From Morinoia aosen (Eukaryota > Arthropoda > Malacostraca > Amphipoda > Talitridae): 64,000 bases of DNA. Under the pieces are notes generated by a model. The model was given only the letters and a program-made list of their open reading frames with translations. It made no database searches and was not told where the DNA came from. Position 1 is the first letter of the stretch. Every line of letters starts with the position of its first letter. Shown here in pieces: positions 11,440 through 23,548 of the stretch. The translations under genes and the position numbers were made by a program. Where the stretch lies: assembly GCA_030386875.1 (NCBI GenBank), contig CM059570.1:37129422-37193421 (forward strand), read 5' to 3'.

Positions 11440-13346
11440 CTATACTCCTTCGAATAATGCTTTCATTATTTCCAGTTTGTAAATTTGCTTTAACTACATT
11501 CCTGGTATGCATACTTTTTTGGAGTATTTACCTACTCCTCAGAAGTTTCAATGAAAACCTAAACCTTTTTAGAAATGTCTCACACTTAACACTTATTGAC
11601 AAATTTTTAAATTAACTCACGAGAATAGGCACAACCGTTTATACTCTATTTTAAAGCTTTCTTACAAGTTTACATGTATCTTGAAAAACACTAAATCGCG
11701 GATAATATTTCCATTTGTGTACGAAATGTTTCCGACTAGAGATAATTCTTTGTAGCATGTTAGTCAGTTGTGTTACGTGCAACCATTTCAATGTTCTGTG
11801 CATATAAAGTGAGCATGTCATGCATTATGTGAATTAGGGATCAATTCTGAACTTCCATAATTTATAGAGAGTACCTTAAAATTCATTTCTTCAATAAATT
11901 ATGCGGTCACTTCATTAGGAAGTTATCAAGGCATAGTATATACATGTCACATTCGAAGATACTACAGAGTCGGTCATATCTCCCTTTCTTCATTTTGACC
12001 CGTGTCCTCCTCACCATTTCAGTATTAGAGACCATTGCAATAGTTATAGTAACCCTTTTATAATATCTTATTCCTCAACCAAATGAAAAACCTATAATAA
12101 ACGAAATTGCGTATCCCAGAATCTCTTCATGTCATTTTGAATGAAGCACTACTCAAAGACAACTTTGGAGTACTGACAATATTTTATGTATATTCTCTAA
12201 TTATTTATTTTCATCTTTGTTCGCTGGGTATGTATATGTATGATAATACATTTATACGCGCGCCTGCGTGTGTATTCTTGGATTCTGATATGTGTGCTGT
12301 GTGACTTGTTCGTGTTACTAAGTACAGACGTCATACATACATTTCACTTCCTTCTCATACTTATTACATTTCGATTTTGTTGATCACTACAAGTTATATA
12401 ACTTCTCTATCGCTATGTATGGAAAAATACAAGGAACTGAATGTTCTGCACTCAACAACGTTTTCTGTGATGATTTTCGTTGATGTCATTTATAAAGTTA
12501 TCATGGAAATCATATAATAGGGACTCCGGTCATGTAGAAGAGTATGTCATGAATCATGTGACAAAAGTATGCCAAAAAGTTTTCATTTGAATGTAATGGG
12601 AAATGGACGAATGAAAAAAAGATACATATTTGTCAGGAAAAATGTTACTTCTACTTATATTAGGATATGAGCCATTATTTCAATATTTCGGTAAACTCTT
12701 TATATAGTAAATTGACACCATTTCGAGGAAAAATGTAACAAAACCACGTAGCCGTGAAATTATTACACGTTTCGAAGTTGAGCTACGTTCATTCATATGG
12801 CAATAACTACGGTCCAATGTAAGTATGAAAATTCCATAACCTAAATCTAGATATAATTCAACATGAAGCAAACCAACTGCAGTCATTCACATGGACATCC
12901 TTCCCACGGTGAATGCGTCAATGTCGATGGAAATTGAGGTTTAAATATCAAATAAAAACTAGTTTCTCAGCACGGTCCGATAAAGATCATTTCATTCTGC
13001 AAATAATGACACATTGCTCTAAGACACAAATCGATAACAAAATAATGAAAATGTACGAAGTCATATAGCAAAATATCGAAAGATGTTATGTCATTTAGGG
13101 ATCATATTTCACCCTCTATTATATTGCGCATGTAGGATAATGAATTTGTTCATCTACTCGCACACTTTCTGTGCCACTGTCAAACACATAAGCCTTGCCA
13201 TGATTTCCGACTCAATAAATGCTCTAACAATTCAAAATCGAGTCTATGTGATTTTTACACTTTTTTTAACGAAAGTTTCCTAAATCCAATAACCTCATTA
13301 AAACACTCTTGTACATCATCAAACACGCTTACCATACGATTTAGCC
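11440..13346. other. AT-rich sequence without recognised content
   Basis: There is no gene or known element. The first 130 bases (about 11440-11570) align with 59830-59940 through GGTATGCATA and GTCAATGAAAAC-like text, which places the right end of homology with the third copy. Frames of 65-68 codons here differ between the two large copies at several residues and show no family features. Confidence 0.6.
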
Positions 13347-13430
13347 GAAAGGAAAATTGAAGCCCGACAGTGTCGGAGCCTCTGTAGCGGCAGAGTGCCG
13401 CTGCAATTCCAATCTAAAACCTGTTACTTT
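13347..13430 (-). mobile_element. LINE 3'-tail fragment
   Basis: The plus strand reads TTGAAGCCCGACAGTGTCGG, then GCGGCAGAGTGCCGCTGCAATTCC. The same arrangement is found next to the LINE reverse transcriptase relic at 63295-63350 (GAGGGCTGACAGCGTCGAGG and GGCCTACAATTCCC) and, in the opposite orientation, at 50175-50225. I therefore read it as a severely 5'-truncated LINE insertion on the minus strand. It lies just past the point where copy 2 falls into the gap. Confidence 0.6.
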
Positions 13431-15677
13431 CTCTTTATTGCTACGTAAGACACGAGCAATACTTCATAAAACATTATCCGTAAATTCTTCATTTCCATAA
13501 CATGTACAGGTATATGTAACCAACGCTCCCATTACATTTTAAGTATCTACTGTTTCACCCATTCGACATTTAATCAACAAGTATCCCATTGAAATAATTT
13601 TCTATCCATTACAAAGACAATTTTATGAGGGTTAACAATTCCATTCCAAAAATAAGTTATAATCGAAGTCACTTTACATGCTCAGTACGATGATGCGGAC
13701 ACTTTAACATTAGTTTTGTCATCTTTCTAGTTCTAACATCATTTACATTACAACTTCTACAAGCAGCAGAAGATTTGAGCCTCAAATTCTGAACCTCATA
13801 GAGAAATTGCAACTCAAAATCGCCTTGCTAGGCGCTTTTCTAGACTTAGACGAAAATTTAAAGCTCAGCTAAAATAATTTTTTTCTATACCAAAACATGT
13901 TGTAAGTGAAATAATCCTACCATAAGGTAAATCGCCTATTTTAAACACATTTGTTCTCTATAAAATTTCCTGTGAAACGAATATAAACCATTGAAAATGA
14001 TGAATATACAAGTCATGCAAAAAAAAATTATTCATTTCAAGGCAAAAACAGGCACTTACAACGTTTACTTCGAAATACAATATATTTTTATGAGCTCTAA
14101 CAACACATTAAAACACTCCAAACTTAGCAAAATCGCTTCCAATGGAAAAAAATTGAAAAAAACTTTGAACTTCAACGATTCATTTAATTAAATTGTTTCG
14201 CAATCGAAAAACAACACAGCACCAAGTTCATGAAAATGGGCATCCATATAAAACCTTGAAACTCCATAAAGTTTCATTTCAGGCCATAAATTTCGCCATT
14301 AAAAAAAATTCGCATTCTGGAGACTTCATTACAAGGTGGATCGGTCTCCAGTTTTTGCCCTAGATTGGCGAATTTTTGCGATTCCTCCCTAAGGTTTGAT
14401 GTTTTTTCCAATTTGAACAAAAAGTTGAAGGCCTACAACTTTGAGACACGAGTAACAATCGAAAGATCTCCTCAAGACGCATCTTTCAAGTGATTTTCAG
14501 CTCCCTCGAAGGTGAGGAAGTGGGCTTCAGAGGCGAAGGAAAGGCAAAAATGGCCTGGAAAAGTGAAAATAATGTCTCACGCTCAAACGAAGCCGAAATT
14601 CAACCAGCCCAAAAACTTTTGAATGCACGACGAAAAACCGAGCACAAAGTGTTAAATGAAGTTTTTCGTAGGTCACCCCCATTTTCCAAAAACTTGGTCG
14701 GAACGTTTTTTGGGGGTGTTGGGGGTTGTGTTTGGAACCATTTTTTGAGAAAAGTTTTGCTCATGATGAACTGTAAACTTGATAACTTTGAGAAAAAGGT
14801 TAAAACTAGGTCGTATCAAATTTTCAAGTCACCAATCAATCAAACAACGTCACAACTGGCGTTCGAAAATGACCTTATAAAAAACGCGTTTTTTTACTTG
14901 AACTTTAAAGTTGCGCACCACTCAAGTTTTCATAGCTGGCACTCTGTAAAACTCGCTGGGTATATTACAAAGCTTTCTGAACGAGACTACAAAGTTTGAA
15001 AGCCACAGGTATTGCCGTCGAACTCAGGACAAAACTCCCGCCTCACCAAAATTGTCCAAATATTTTTAGGAAAACTTTGACCCGAAGTTGTGTGGAAACT
15101 TGATCGTTTCGAGAGCCGTTGATTTCATGAGGCGTAGAACTTTTGGAAATGTACGAGCTATCAAAGTTTGAAAGTTTAAAAGTGCGTGGTTTTCTCAAAA
15201 AACTTCTCCAAATTTCGTCAAAATTACCCTAAAAATTTTTCGTCAACTTTGAGGGGCAAAGAGGGATACTTTTTACGAACGGATCGCAAAATGGCAACGT
15301 TGGCGCATGCTCCATTGTTTCGTCTACCACAGGCTCAAATTATAGCCGCCTAGAGGCATTCTATGGGTGTTTGGCAGCAGTTTGAAAATGACCCATTTTG
15401 GTCGATTTTTGACCTTTGAACGGCCATTAAAGGAAAAGTTCTCGCCCGATCTACGAGAAAAAAGCTTAGGTTCGTGTCCAAAAGGCCTTTTATGTGCCTG
15501 CCAAATTTGAAGGCGCTGCGACGACGCGTTCGAGGGGCTACCCTATTCATGGACGACACGTCGGGGTATAACACCATTTCGGTGAACGCCAGCGCGGCCC
15601 CTAGGGTAAGTGGTGTTCATCCTTCTTCGAATCGGTGCGCGTATGGGTCTTGGTTTTTCACCGGAATGTCGCAGAGG

Positions 15678-15720
15678 GGTCCGCCGGGCGCACAGAAACC
15701 AGCATAGACCGGGGCGGACC
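15678..15720 (-). other. Monomer-end stem-loop, copy a
   Basis: GGTCCGCCG (15678-15686) pairs with GGGCGGACC (15712-15720) at eight of nine positions. It is the homologue of the stem-loops at 40036-40076 and 45514-45554, lying between the TG tract and the monomer head. Confidence 0.75.
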
Positions 15721-15830
15721 ACACACATACACACCCCCACACACACACACACCTCAACACCCCAAACATTCACACTCTTACACACACTCCCACACCCACA
15801 GACACACACATATACACATACACATGTAGG
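15721..15830 (-). repeat. CA/TG-rich tract, copy a
   Basis: Imperfect CA repeats on the plus strand, interrupted by TCAACACCCC-like text, mirror the TG tracts of monomers b and c in inverted orientation. Frames of 64-104 codons crossing it are low-complexity artefacts. Confidence 0.9.
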
Positions 15831-16164
15831 GCACACTTTAAAAAATAACCACAATTGGCCAACACAATCAGATACACCATCGTCTCAAATCACAAACCGA
15901 TATTTGCATTCTCTTTCACTCTAAACTCTATGTTGAACTTCAAACACCACCACCAATTGGTTTAGCAACACCATTCACACATACAATAGTATTGCATTTA
16001 CCTAACCACATCTTGACAGGGCAAAAATCATTTAATCAACCTCTATTTATGAATAACACATCCTCACCAAGTCAATCACCTGGAAACTTCTCTTATCAAA
16101 TGACTACAACAATCACAATTCAACGAATCAGCTTACCAAGCACTCCCGAACCTAAGCCAACGTA

Positions 16165-16260
16165 AAATACCCATTTCAACCCAACCTTAACTCATCTAAC
16201 CCAACGTAGTGTAATCTAACCTAACTTGACCTATTTTATCCTCACCTGACTTTTTAACCT
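16165..16260 (-). repeat. Degenerate TTAGG-like block, copy a
   Basis: Repeats of AACCTAACTTGACCTA and CTAACCCAACG on the plus strand are the inverse of the GGTTGGGTTAG blocks at 39590-39665 and 45025-45090. Confidence 0.75.
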
Positions 16261-17494
16261 AATGTATCCTTTTTTTCGTTTAATTTTTGCTCACTCTTAT
16301 TTCATTCAACTTACTGTCCAGCCCTTGTTTCTGATCAATTCACCCAACATAATTCAACCTATCCTACTCCAAATGGAAAACCGTCACCTAAATACAAACT
16401 TAAAATTACATAAATCCCTAATATGAAGCGCGACTGCAAGTTTCTTAACAATATTCTATACAGAGTCGTAAGAAAATCAAATTTCTATATTGAATCCCGA
16501 ATTAACCTAAGGTCGAACATGCTGAAAACCATATCAAAATGATCGTTCATTCGCCCCGAATTCATTTAATATTACCTTTTACCAAGTTCAATTGCATGAG
16601 CCTCATTCAAAATTTTACTCCTACATGCGGTTTACAAATAAATGATGTTCTTTCAAAGCTATTCAAAATTCCGCCAAAGCAAGACGCACGAAAGTGAGGC
16701 TTCCCGTCAACAGCATCCACACACACGCTGCTGCGTGTCCGCAAACTACAGCCAACTCGCACGTCGCGCCGCAGCTCCCGGCACACTGAAGTGGCTCATC
16801 CGTCACGTTGTCACTACCGTCAACTTGTCACAGCGACGAAACGAACTTCCAGCGCACACGCGAACGAGTTGACTCCCTCCTCTCGGCAGCTAACGCACGA
16901 CGTCTTCGACAGCATTTCTGAAATCATCAATACCAATATATTATACAGAAACGAATAATAAATATCCTACAAAAACCACTAGAGCGTGGATATGCTCTAC
17001 ACTGTTTACCATCCTATTTTGCACGTGAATAATAGCCACAACAAAAACTTTCCAACGAAACGACAAATCGCACTTACATTTCCAATGAAAAACCCAAATA
17101 AAATAACCACTTACAACTATGATCCCTCAACACACTCGTACGACAAATATTTAAGTCTAAACCTCCACTTGTGCATACACATTTCTACTTCATTTACACT
17201 ACATTTGCATTCCATGAAATTTACAATTCCTTCAGTTACCCAAATTTGCATTTCTTAACTTCAGCATCGACTTTCCAACAACCCAAGTGCAAATTTAGTC
17301 AACATAAGCATCTGAAAACGCCCATTTACTTATTCAACATACACTCTTCCCTTAAAGATGCGTGCATTCACGTTCATTACATCCTAGCCAATATCTATCT
17401 ACTACGGACCATCAAGCATTCACAATAATGCATTTCATACTAAAAAAATACCTACTGTTTGCACATTAGCATTCAGGGGGATATTACATTACTA

Positions 17495-17810
17495 GTTTGG
17501 TGAAACCTCCCTATCCGCAACAAATGCGATCGAAAAACAGGAAGAAGAGAGTCACCATTTAGTATTGATTTCGGGTAACGCGGAATCTATGCACAAAGAG
17601 CAAACGAACAGTTCGTTGAGAAAGAAGTTAGTGAAACAAGATCCAAGTTTAAGAAGAGAGTCCTACGTAATGAAGCACACAATACCAGTGAACCGAAAAC
17701 AAAATGGTCATTACCATAACACATGAAATTTCATTTCAACAAATGAGGCATACTTAACTATGACGTCAGGGTCTTACATTATCCCCCTGGAAGCCCTAAT
17801 CCGATACACA
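17495..17810 (+). repeat. Module M, diverged copy
   Basis: The block reads AAACCTCCCTATCCGCAACA, later GAAAGAAGTTAGTGAAACAA and CATTATCCCCCTGGAAG. It aligns end to end with 6045-6360. Confidence 0.7.
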
Positions 17811-18454
17811 CAATGCTTGTATCCCCCTGAGTGAATATATTTTCTACACATCATTACTGCAAACAATTCAATATTCCTCTACGAATGCCTACAACCACGA
17901 ACCGACAGCCTGCGCAAAAAGTTACCCTGCGCATTTTGATCCCTCCATGAATGGTAAACATATTCCTACGGGATTTTCAAATAATATCAAGTCATTATTT
18001 CCTCAAAACCAACAAGTTTTGATGTTTCTGTCACTCGAGAAGAACGTTTTACTCGACGTAATTATTAAAATAGTTCAAATCAGTGCATCGAATCACTTAA
18101 GACCCTGTATATTACAAATTCAAGTCTAATTAAATGAATACCTCTTCTTGCATTTACGTACAAATCTAAAAAGTTTACAAACGAGTCAATATTAATGAAC
18201 ACTTTCTATGAATTAACTTCCTACAAACCGAAATCGACTTCTTCTAACTCAGACTTGTGTCAGTATTAATGGTTCAGCACGAAACTGCTCCCCTAAATAC
18301 CCATGTGCACACAATAATCATGAATATCACGTCAGACTTTCAATATTATCATCATTACCTGTGCACGAGTTCTTCTTCACGATATTAAACATTAATTTCT
18401 AAATCATCGATAACCAAATGACTCAATTACGTCACAAAATTGAGCAGATGTACA

Positions 18455-18765
18455 GCAGATAAAGGTTTCACCCTCCCTAACCGCTACAGAGGGTTCCAAA
18501 CACTAATGAAGAAACCACCATTTAGAATGAAGAAATGTGAACGTTAAATCTTTACACAAAGTGCACAAAAAAATGAACTGGACATAGAACTTCACAAAAA
18601 ACTAACAGTTTCATATCAGATAACAAACGCTTAAAAAGCAATGAACCGCAAAAACCATAGTTCGAAACACAATAAAAAAACATCTTCTATTCCATCCAAA
18701 TAAGACATACCTAACATGTAACTAGGTACCTCACTTTATCACCCTAAGAGAGGAAACTCCCACAG
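18455..18765 (+). repeat. Module M, strongly diverged copy
   Basis: The block keeps CACCCTCCCTAACCGCTACA, the GAACGTTAAATCTTTACACA core and the TATCACCCTAAGAGAGGAAA end. It lies about 960 bp after the module at 17495. Confidence 0.6.
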
Positions 18766-21689
18766 ATACAATGATAGAGTTCCTCAATGGAGTTCATAAC
18801 GATTAACCTGAGAGCAAAATTCATCTTACAAAGCCTACCAACAAAACGTCCATCAATGCACATGCCATGGTCTCGCACAAAACAAATAGTCAAATCTAAA
18901 AAAAATAATCATACAACGAAAAATTTCACACCTCATTTCCCGGGCAAAAACCTATGACGTTACGATAAGTCGAGAACAAACAGCACCTGTTGTATTAGTT
19001 CTAGTAACATTGGTTTCCTAGCCCATCACTCATATAAGTATATCGCACCGAAGGTACGCATTTCCTCTCATCAATTCAATAAGTTCCTTGAAGCAGACAT
19101 AAGTACACCAAAATTGCCAAAACGTAATTGAGAAGGAATTAAGAAAGTGATGCAACATCACATATGCACATCTAGCGTTTCCGCACATTAAAACAATCCC
19201 TTACAAACCGAGTGTCTATAACAATATCAGACGAAAAAGCTACTCCATACTCATAAATTAACAAACAATCCACAAAATAAAGATATTCTGCTTAGAAAAG
19301 AATAGTTCAACCCTATGCTGCAGAACGATCTATCACGCTATCACCTCCAGACCTCACATCAAACACACACAATTGTGATTCCCTAACATATCATGATTTG
19401 CATTCCCCGTCTCTCGGACCGCACTAACAAAGTTGACATCCATCCACAGAAGATATTCTCAAACAAACTCATCGAGCCACAGAAACCATACGTTTAAAAT
19501 AAAGGCAAAATACCACAGTCTAAACAACAACCATACAACTTATGTACCTCTAACTCAAGCAACAAAAACCTATCAACAATCTATCTACACCTCAACATAC
19601 GTATCTTTATGTCGCACGAGGCACCAGTCCAAATAGCAGAGTTCACCGTACATCATCTATAAAGAAACCCCTATTCTAACCAGCTAGTACGAACGTAAAA
19701 TGTAGGAAGTGAACAAACTTAAAAAACTCGACAAAGAAAAACACTCCCAACGGCATAACTACCAAAAATCCTGTACTTAAATCAACTTATCTAGCTTCAT
19801 TCCTCTCCATGGGATAGCCACGCCTCCCTACTTTGAAAAACACTCACTTCAACAACCTCAAGTTTTATTTGAGACTCCATTTCCGTTGAGCTTTACAAAG
19901 TTCCACACTCTATAGAAAAACCAATGATTACCATCATCAAACAAATTACATTTCATATCTATACAACCGTTCTAACACACCATACCCTGAACAAACAAAC
20001 AACCAGTACGACCTAAAACACTGTACACATAAATTAGTGGAAGACTTTCAGTGGACAGCGGGTAGGCAACACGTAAGTCTCAAAACATCCCAGTTCTTAA
20101 CGTGAGAATATCTCCCACCATGCTTCATAACACAAGCGAACTATATACAAACTAACAACCACCTAGTACCGCATTCTTCTCTTCAAAATATAATAAATCC
20201 ATAACAATTTCCTAACCACTGTCTCCTCACAAATTCTTCATTGAAATAAGGTACATGTCATCAAATTCTATTCCACCACACAAATACATCTGGAGTCATC
20301 ACAATTTCATTTTCTATCTTCAAGTCACTCCTATCTCCCATTCAAATTCTCGTCCATGACACACATCTTCATCTCATCTCACACTCAAGTCAGTACAACG
20401 CCCACAATCAAAAGATAACTCAACGCTCGCATAACATAAAACCCCCACACTCTTGTCTCATTTTCCTTAACATAATATCTCCTCAGATTCCGACCATCAT
20501 CCTTCCACACACCCACTGAACTATAACTATTCAATTTTATTACTATTCCAACTGAACAACATCCACACGCACACTATCTACAACTCTTATATATTGAACT
20601 AAACATTCCTTCATAAGTGTACAACAACACTCAGAACAACATACACTTGACAAACCCATTTATTCTATAAGATTATGAATTCCTAAGAGTTCCCTCTAAT
20701 TCCTTTCTTCTTAATATTGCACGTCGCACCTAGCTTCTGAAAAACACACCTGTCGAGACGTGATACATGAAAATGACGTCATATACTAATATCAACATAC
20801 CTACAGTGGAGACAAATACAATGCTTCCATTTCAACATGATACACCAAAACGACAAACGCCATCAAAACGCCCAGTACAATCGCAACAAATAATTCATGA
20901 CTTTCACTTTCCCGCCTCCCTCTCTCTCTCTCTCTCTCGACAACAGTCGATCATACTCACAAGCATTGACGCCAACAGTTGTTCATCAGAACATGTTCTG
21001 TCTCAAAAACAAATATTTACATGCTACACACAAACTACGTGTATGACTCACTAGTACTACTTTACAAACCTATCCTTCCCGCACGATAACCATCCAATAT
21101 AACATCTAGAGCTTTAATCACCATTAATCTTAAATCCACTCCATTTACTTCCCAAAACACTTGCTTCTACACTACATCTGCCTTCACATTCTTAGATCAT
21201 CAAGAATAATCAACGAAAATTTATACCTTTTACCACCCCGCATGTTACTTCCATCAAATAGAAACCCTACCATAGAAAGCCTTCGCATCTCCATTGCAAT
21301 AATCTTGATATTTAATTACTTTAACTCAAAATGATCTGTACTCACGCTAACTACACGACATACCAATTCAAAAGGAAAGGAAATCATTCACCCATCAACT
21401 TACGTACCACAAGTTACACTTTCTACCTTTATTCATTATAACGACACAACGCTTTCTCACCAACAACACGGACAAAGCAACTATCACTTCACAATCCTCC
21501 AAGTAACTCGGAAATCCAACATCTTACCCAAGAACAGCATTTAAACCCCAAACACTATCACAACACAATCTTCATGACGCAGTCCATTTCAATGACGTCC
21601 TCACTATTATCAGCACACATGAAGCTCATGACAGGAGGCGTGCACGGCAGCACCGACTAGATCAATAGAATCGTGATTTCAATGCAAGC

Positions 21690-21739
21690 GGCCGTGCAGG
21701 CCTCTTGAAGGGCTACGCCCTGCAAGAGGCAGCACGGCC
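21690..21739. other. Second copy of the 50-nt hairpin
   Basis: This copy is identical over the 50 bases to 836-885, while flanking bases differ at a few sites between the two large copies. It sits at the expected offset of 20854. Confidence 0.85.
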
Positions 21740-23488
21740 TAATATGGAATGCCTGCATCACCAAAAACTACACTCGTAAACACCTGTCAGCGACTGATTT
21801 CCTTCTCTCCTTCCTTTATCAATACAGTCCCAAATGAACATCCTTGAACGACTCCAAGAGCACTTTCCAAACGCTTCATTCCAAAATGATCACAACACAT
21901 TACACTCATGACATACTTCTTCAATATCCAAGTGCATGGACTTTCAATGCTTTACAAATGTACATACGCTTAGACATATTCAACTTCTCATCATTACCAA
22001 AAACATTCCATAAAAAACTCAACAAACAGAGTGATGCCATTTCAACTACCTAAAAATATAGCATTTAAACCTAACTATAAGCTCGGGCCCTCACATTTTC
22101 CTCCTTGAACGTCAGAAAGAAAACTCACCAGCTTCACTTCATGTTACTACAACACTTCTTTACTTCAATGAAACGTTCCAAACACACAAAATAATTCACC
22201 ACCATTGAAAATAAACATGCGAAAACCATGAATCTATGCCCAACGTGCACACACACGTAATGTCTAATAAAGAACTTGAGAATAACAAGTACACTAGGAC
22301 AAATTCATGAGTGCTTAAGAACAAAAAAACAACTCAACAAAAGAATAGTGCTCCGTAACCAAACAAAGACGTTAAATATATCAAACAGAAAAGGACCTAC
22401 CAAAACTTCACGTTGGGACATCACATATTCACCCAGAGACAACAAACTCCGCAAATCTTTACAAAACAAAGGTCACACATAAATCATAACTGTCGCCCTA
22501 TCAACTTTTCTATAGGCATTTCCAACGGTAGGTATAGGACTCTTCAAATGTGCTCTTGCACCAAACCATAAGAAATACATTTCGAAATCACCTTACCTAC
22601 CATTAACCCACATCACTTCATAAGCGAAGGCGCAGCCTTCACCCTCAGACGACGTTAGCCCCCACAAACGCACACGGAAGATGGACATCTGCGCAACAAA
22701 TACACAGCTTTACATTTTATGCATTTCTAACCGACGAAAATACAAATAATAACCGAATTACTATGTCAGATTACATTACATGTTACTTCAAACCTCAAGA
22801 ACCGTCAGAAAAAACCTTTCCACCATATAAAGAGAACAACACCATTTACTATGCGAAATAAAGCTACGCAGAATCTATGCGGAACGACCTTACTTCCCAT
22901 TCATTGAGAAGACAATTATGGACAAAAAAAAAAAAATAATAGATTTACAGTACCTAGCGATAAACAGGACAGCAATCAACCGAAAAGAGGTGGTCCTTAA
23001 CATAACAACAACATTTCATTTCAGCTAAAATAAGGCCTACCAAACTATCAGCTCGGGACCTCACACATTGTCTCACTCGGAGTGCTAGTTCTCATCAATA
23101 TAATAGTGATAGCTCCAAAAACGGCATTACCATGATATCCTACTCAAATCAAGGACATGAATGTATTCCACCGCATTGAACAGAGGCCTACTCACACACC
23201 ATCCCCTCAAACAATAACCCTCTTCATACAATAATTGTATCCACCTTCCGTGTGGCTGCGAAACCAACATCATTTACGTTAACATCAAATACCCAAGATA
23301 TGCAATCAAACTATTGTCAAACTCTCATTACATTTCGCACCAAATTTGTGTCATCAATAATATTCCAATGTCGCTCCTCCATTTCATCACAACAATGAAA
23401 CATCACATAACTATTTCATTGCAACTCGAAATTTTAAACCAAATTCACCCTCTGTATCCAGAAATGCAACATTACGTTGAGTTACACT

Positions 23489-23548
23489 ACGTTATGTTGG
23501 GTTTCAATAGGTTATGTTGGGTTTCAATACGTTATGTTAGGTTAGCTT
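23489..23548 (+). repeat. 20-bp minisatellite, copy 2
   Basis: This is the counterpart of 2655-2714 at an offset of 20834, with the same three-unit organisation. Confidence 0.85.

Larger units (their letters stand above)
9820..11440. mobile_element. Giant nested palindrome: F1 inside F2 arms
   Basis: The outer arms 9820-10040 and 11210-11440 are inverted copies of each other (GTTTACTTTGGGCATAGTAC against a counterpart reading CCTATACCCAAAGTAAAC). They directly abut a second foldback element, F1, at 10041-11209. Pairing continues across the boundary (CAATAAGGTAAATG against CATTTACCTTATTT), so no separate target-site duplication is visible. The left outer arm has lost a stretch equivalent to GAGTTATAGCGG. 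The counterpart in copy 2 is 30654-32274. Confidence 0.82.
13990..16600 (-). repeat. Inverted, diverged piece of the 5.46-kb repeat (copy a)
   Basis: Reading the minus strand from 16600 down gives the tail of one monomer: a TTAGG-like block near 16260-16165, a TG-rich tract at 15830-15721, and a GGTCCGCCC stem-loop. The head of the next monomer follows down to about 14000, including the CAAAACGATCAAGTTTC-like and ACGAAAAACTT-ATTTAACA-like stretches of copies b-d. Unlike those copies there is no poly(A) at the junction. The 169-codon frame 14490-14999 is antisense to this repeat and has no recognisable domain. Confidence 0.85.
1..20854 (+). repeat. Copy 1 of a ~20.85-kb tandem duplication
   Basis: Base 1 corresponds to base 20855. 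The two copies stay collinear with an offset of 20854 up to about 1640, 20834 from there to about 11450, and 20838-20839 to 13320. The first offset change is a 20-bp block at 1644-1663 that copy 2 lacks. In the 255-bp stretch 3619-3873 I count four differences from copy 2, so identity is about 98 percent there. Small tracts such as the CT repeat near 63-82 differ in length. The left end of the duplication lies outside the window, because position 1 is already inside the homology. The unit carries no recognisable gene; its contents are listed separately. Confidence 0.97.
16600..20854. other. Long C-rich, G-poor domain with decayed modules
   Basis: The plus strand is strongly C over G: in line 20401-20460 I count 22 C and 4 G. 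A GC-rich island lies at 16680-16890 and resembles the smaller one near 3380-3460. Degenerate module M copies are at 17495-17810, 18455-18765 and near 19300. The stretch from about 19400 to 20854 has no recognisable feature. Open frames are under 100 codons and follow the composition. Confidence 0.7.

Noticed and set aside
7785-11440. CRISPR-like array
   Set aside because: Repeats are long, inverted and irregular, and the genome is eukaryotic.
14490-14999. 169-codon frame on the plus strand
   Set aside because: It is antisense to the head of the 5.46-kb repeat; the same stretch is not open in copies b-d and has no domain.
15610-15924. Threonine/histidine-rich frames over the CA tract
   Set aside because: These are products of the dinucleotide repeat read in different frames.
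16642-16872. 76-codon frame in a GC-rich island
   Set aside because: There are no domain features, and the similar island near 3380-3460 is not open in the same way.
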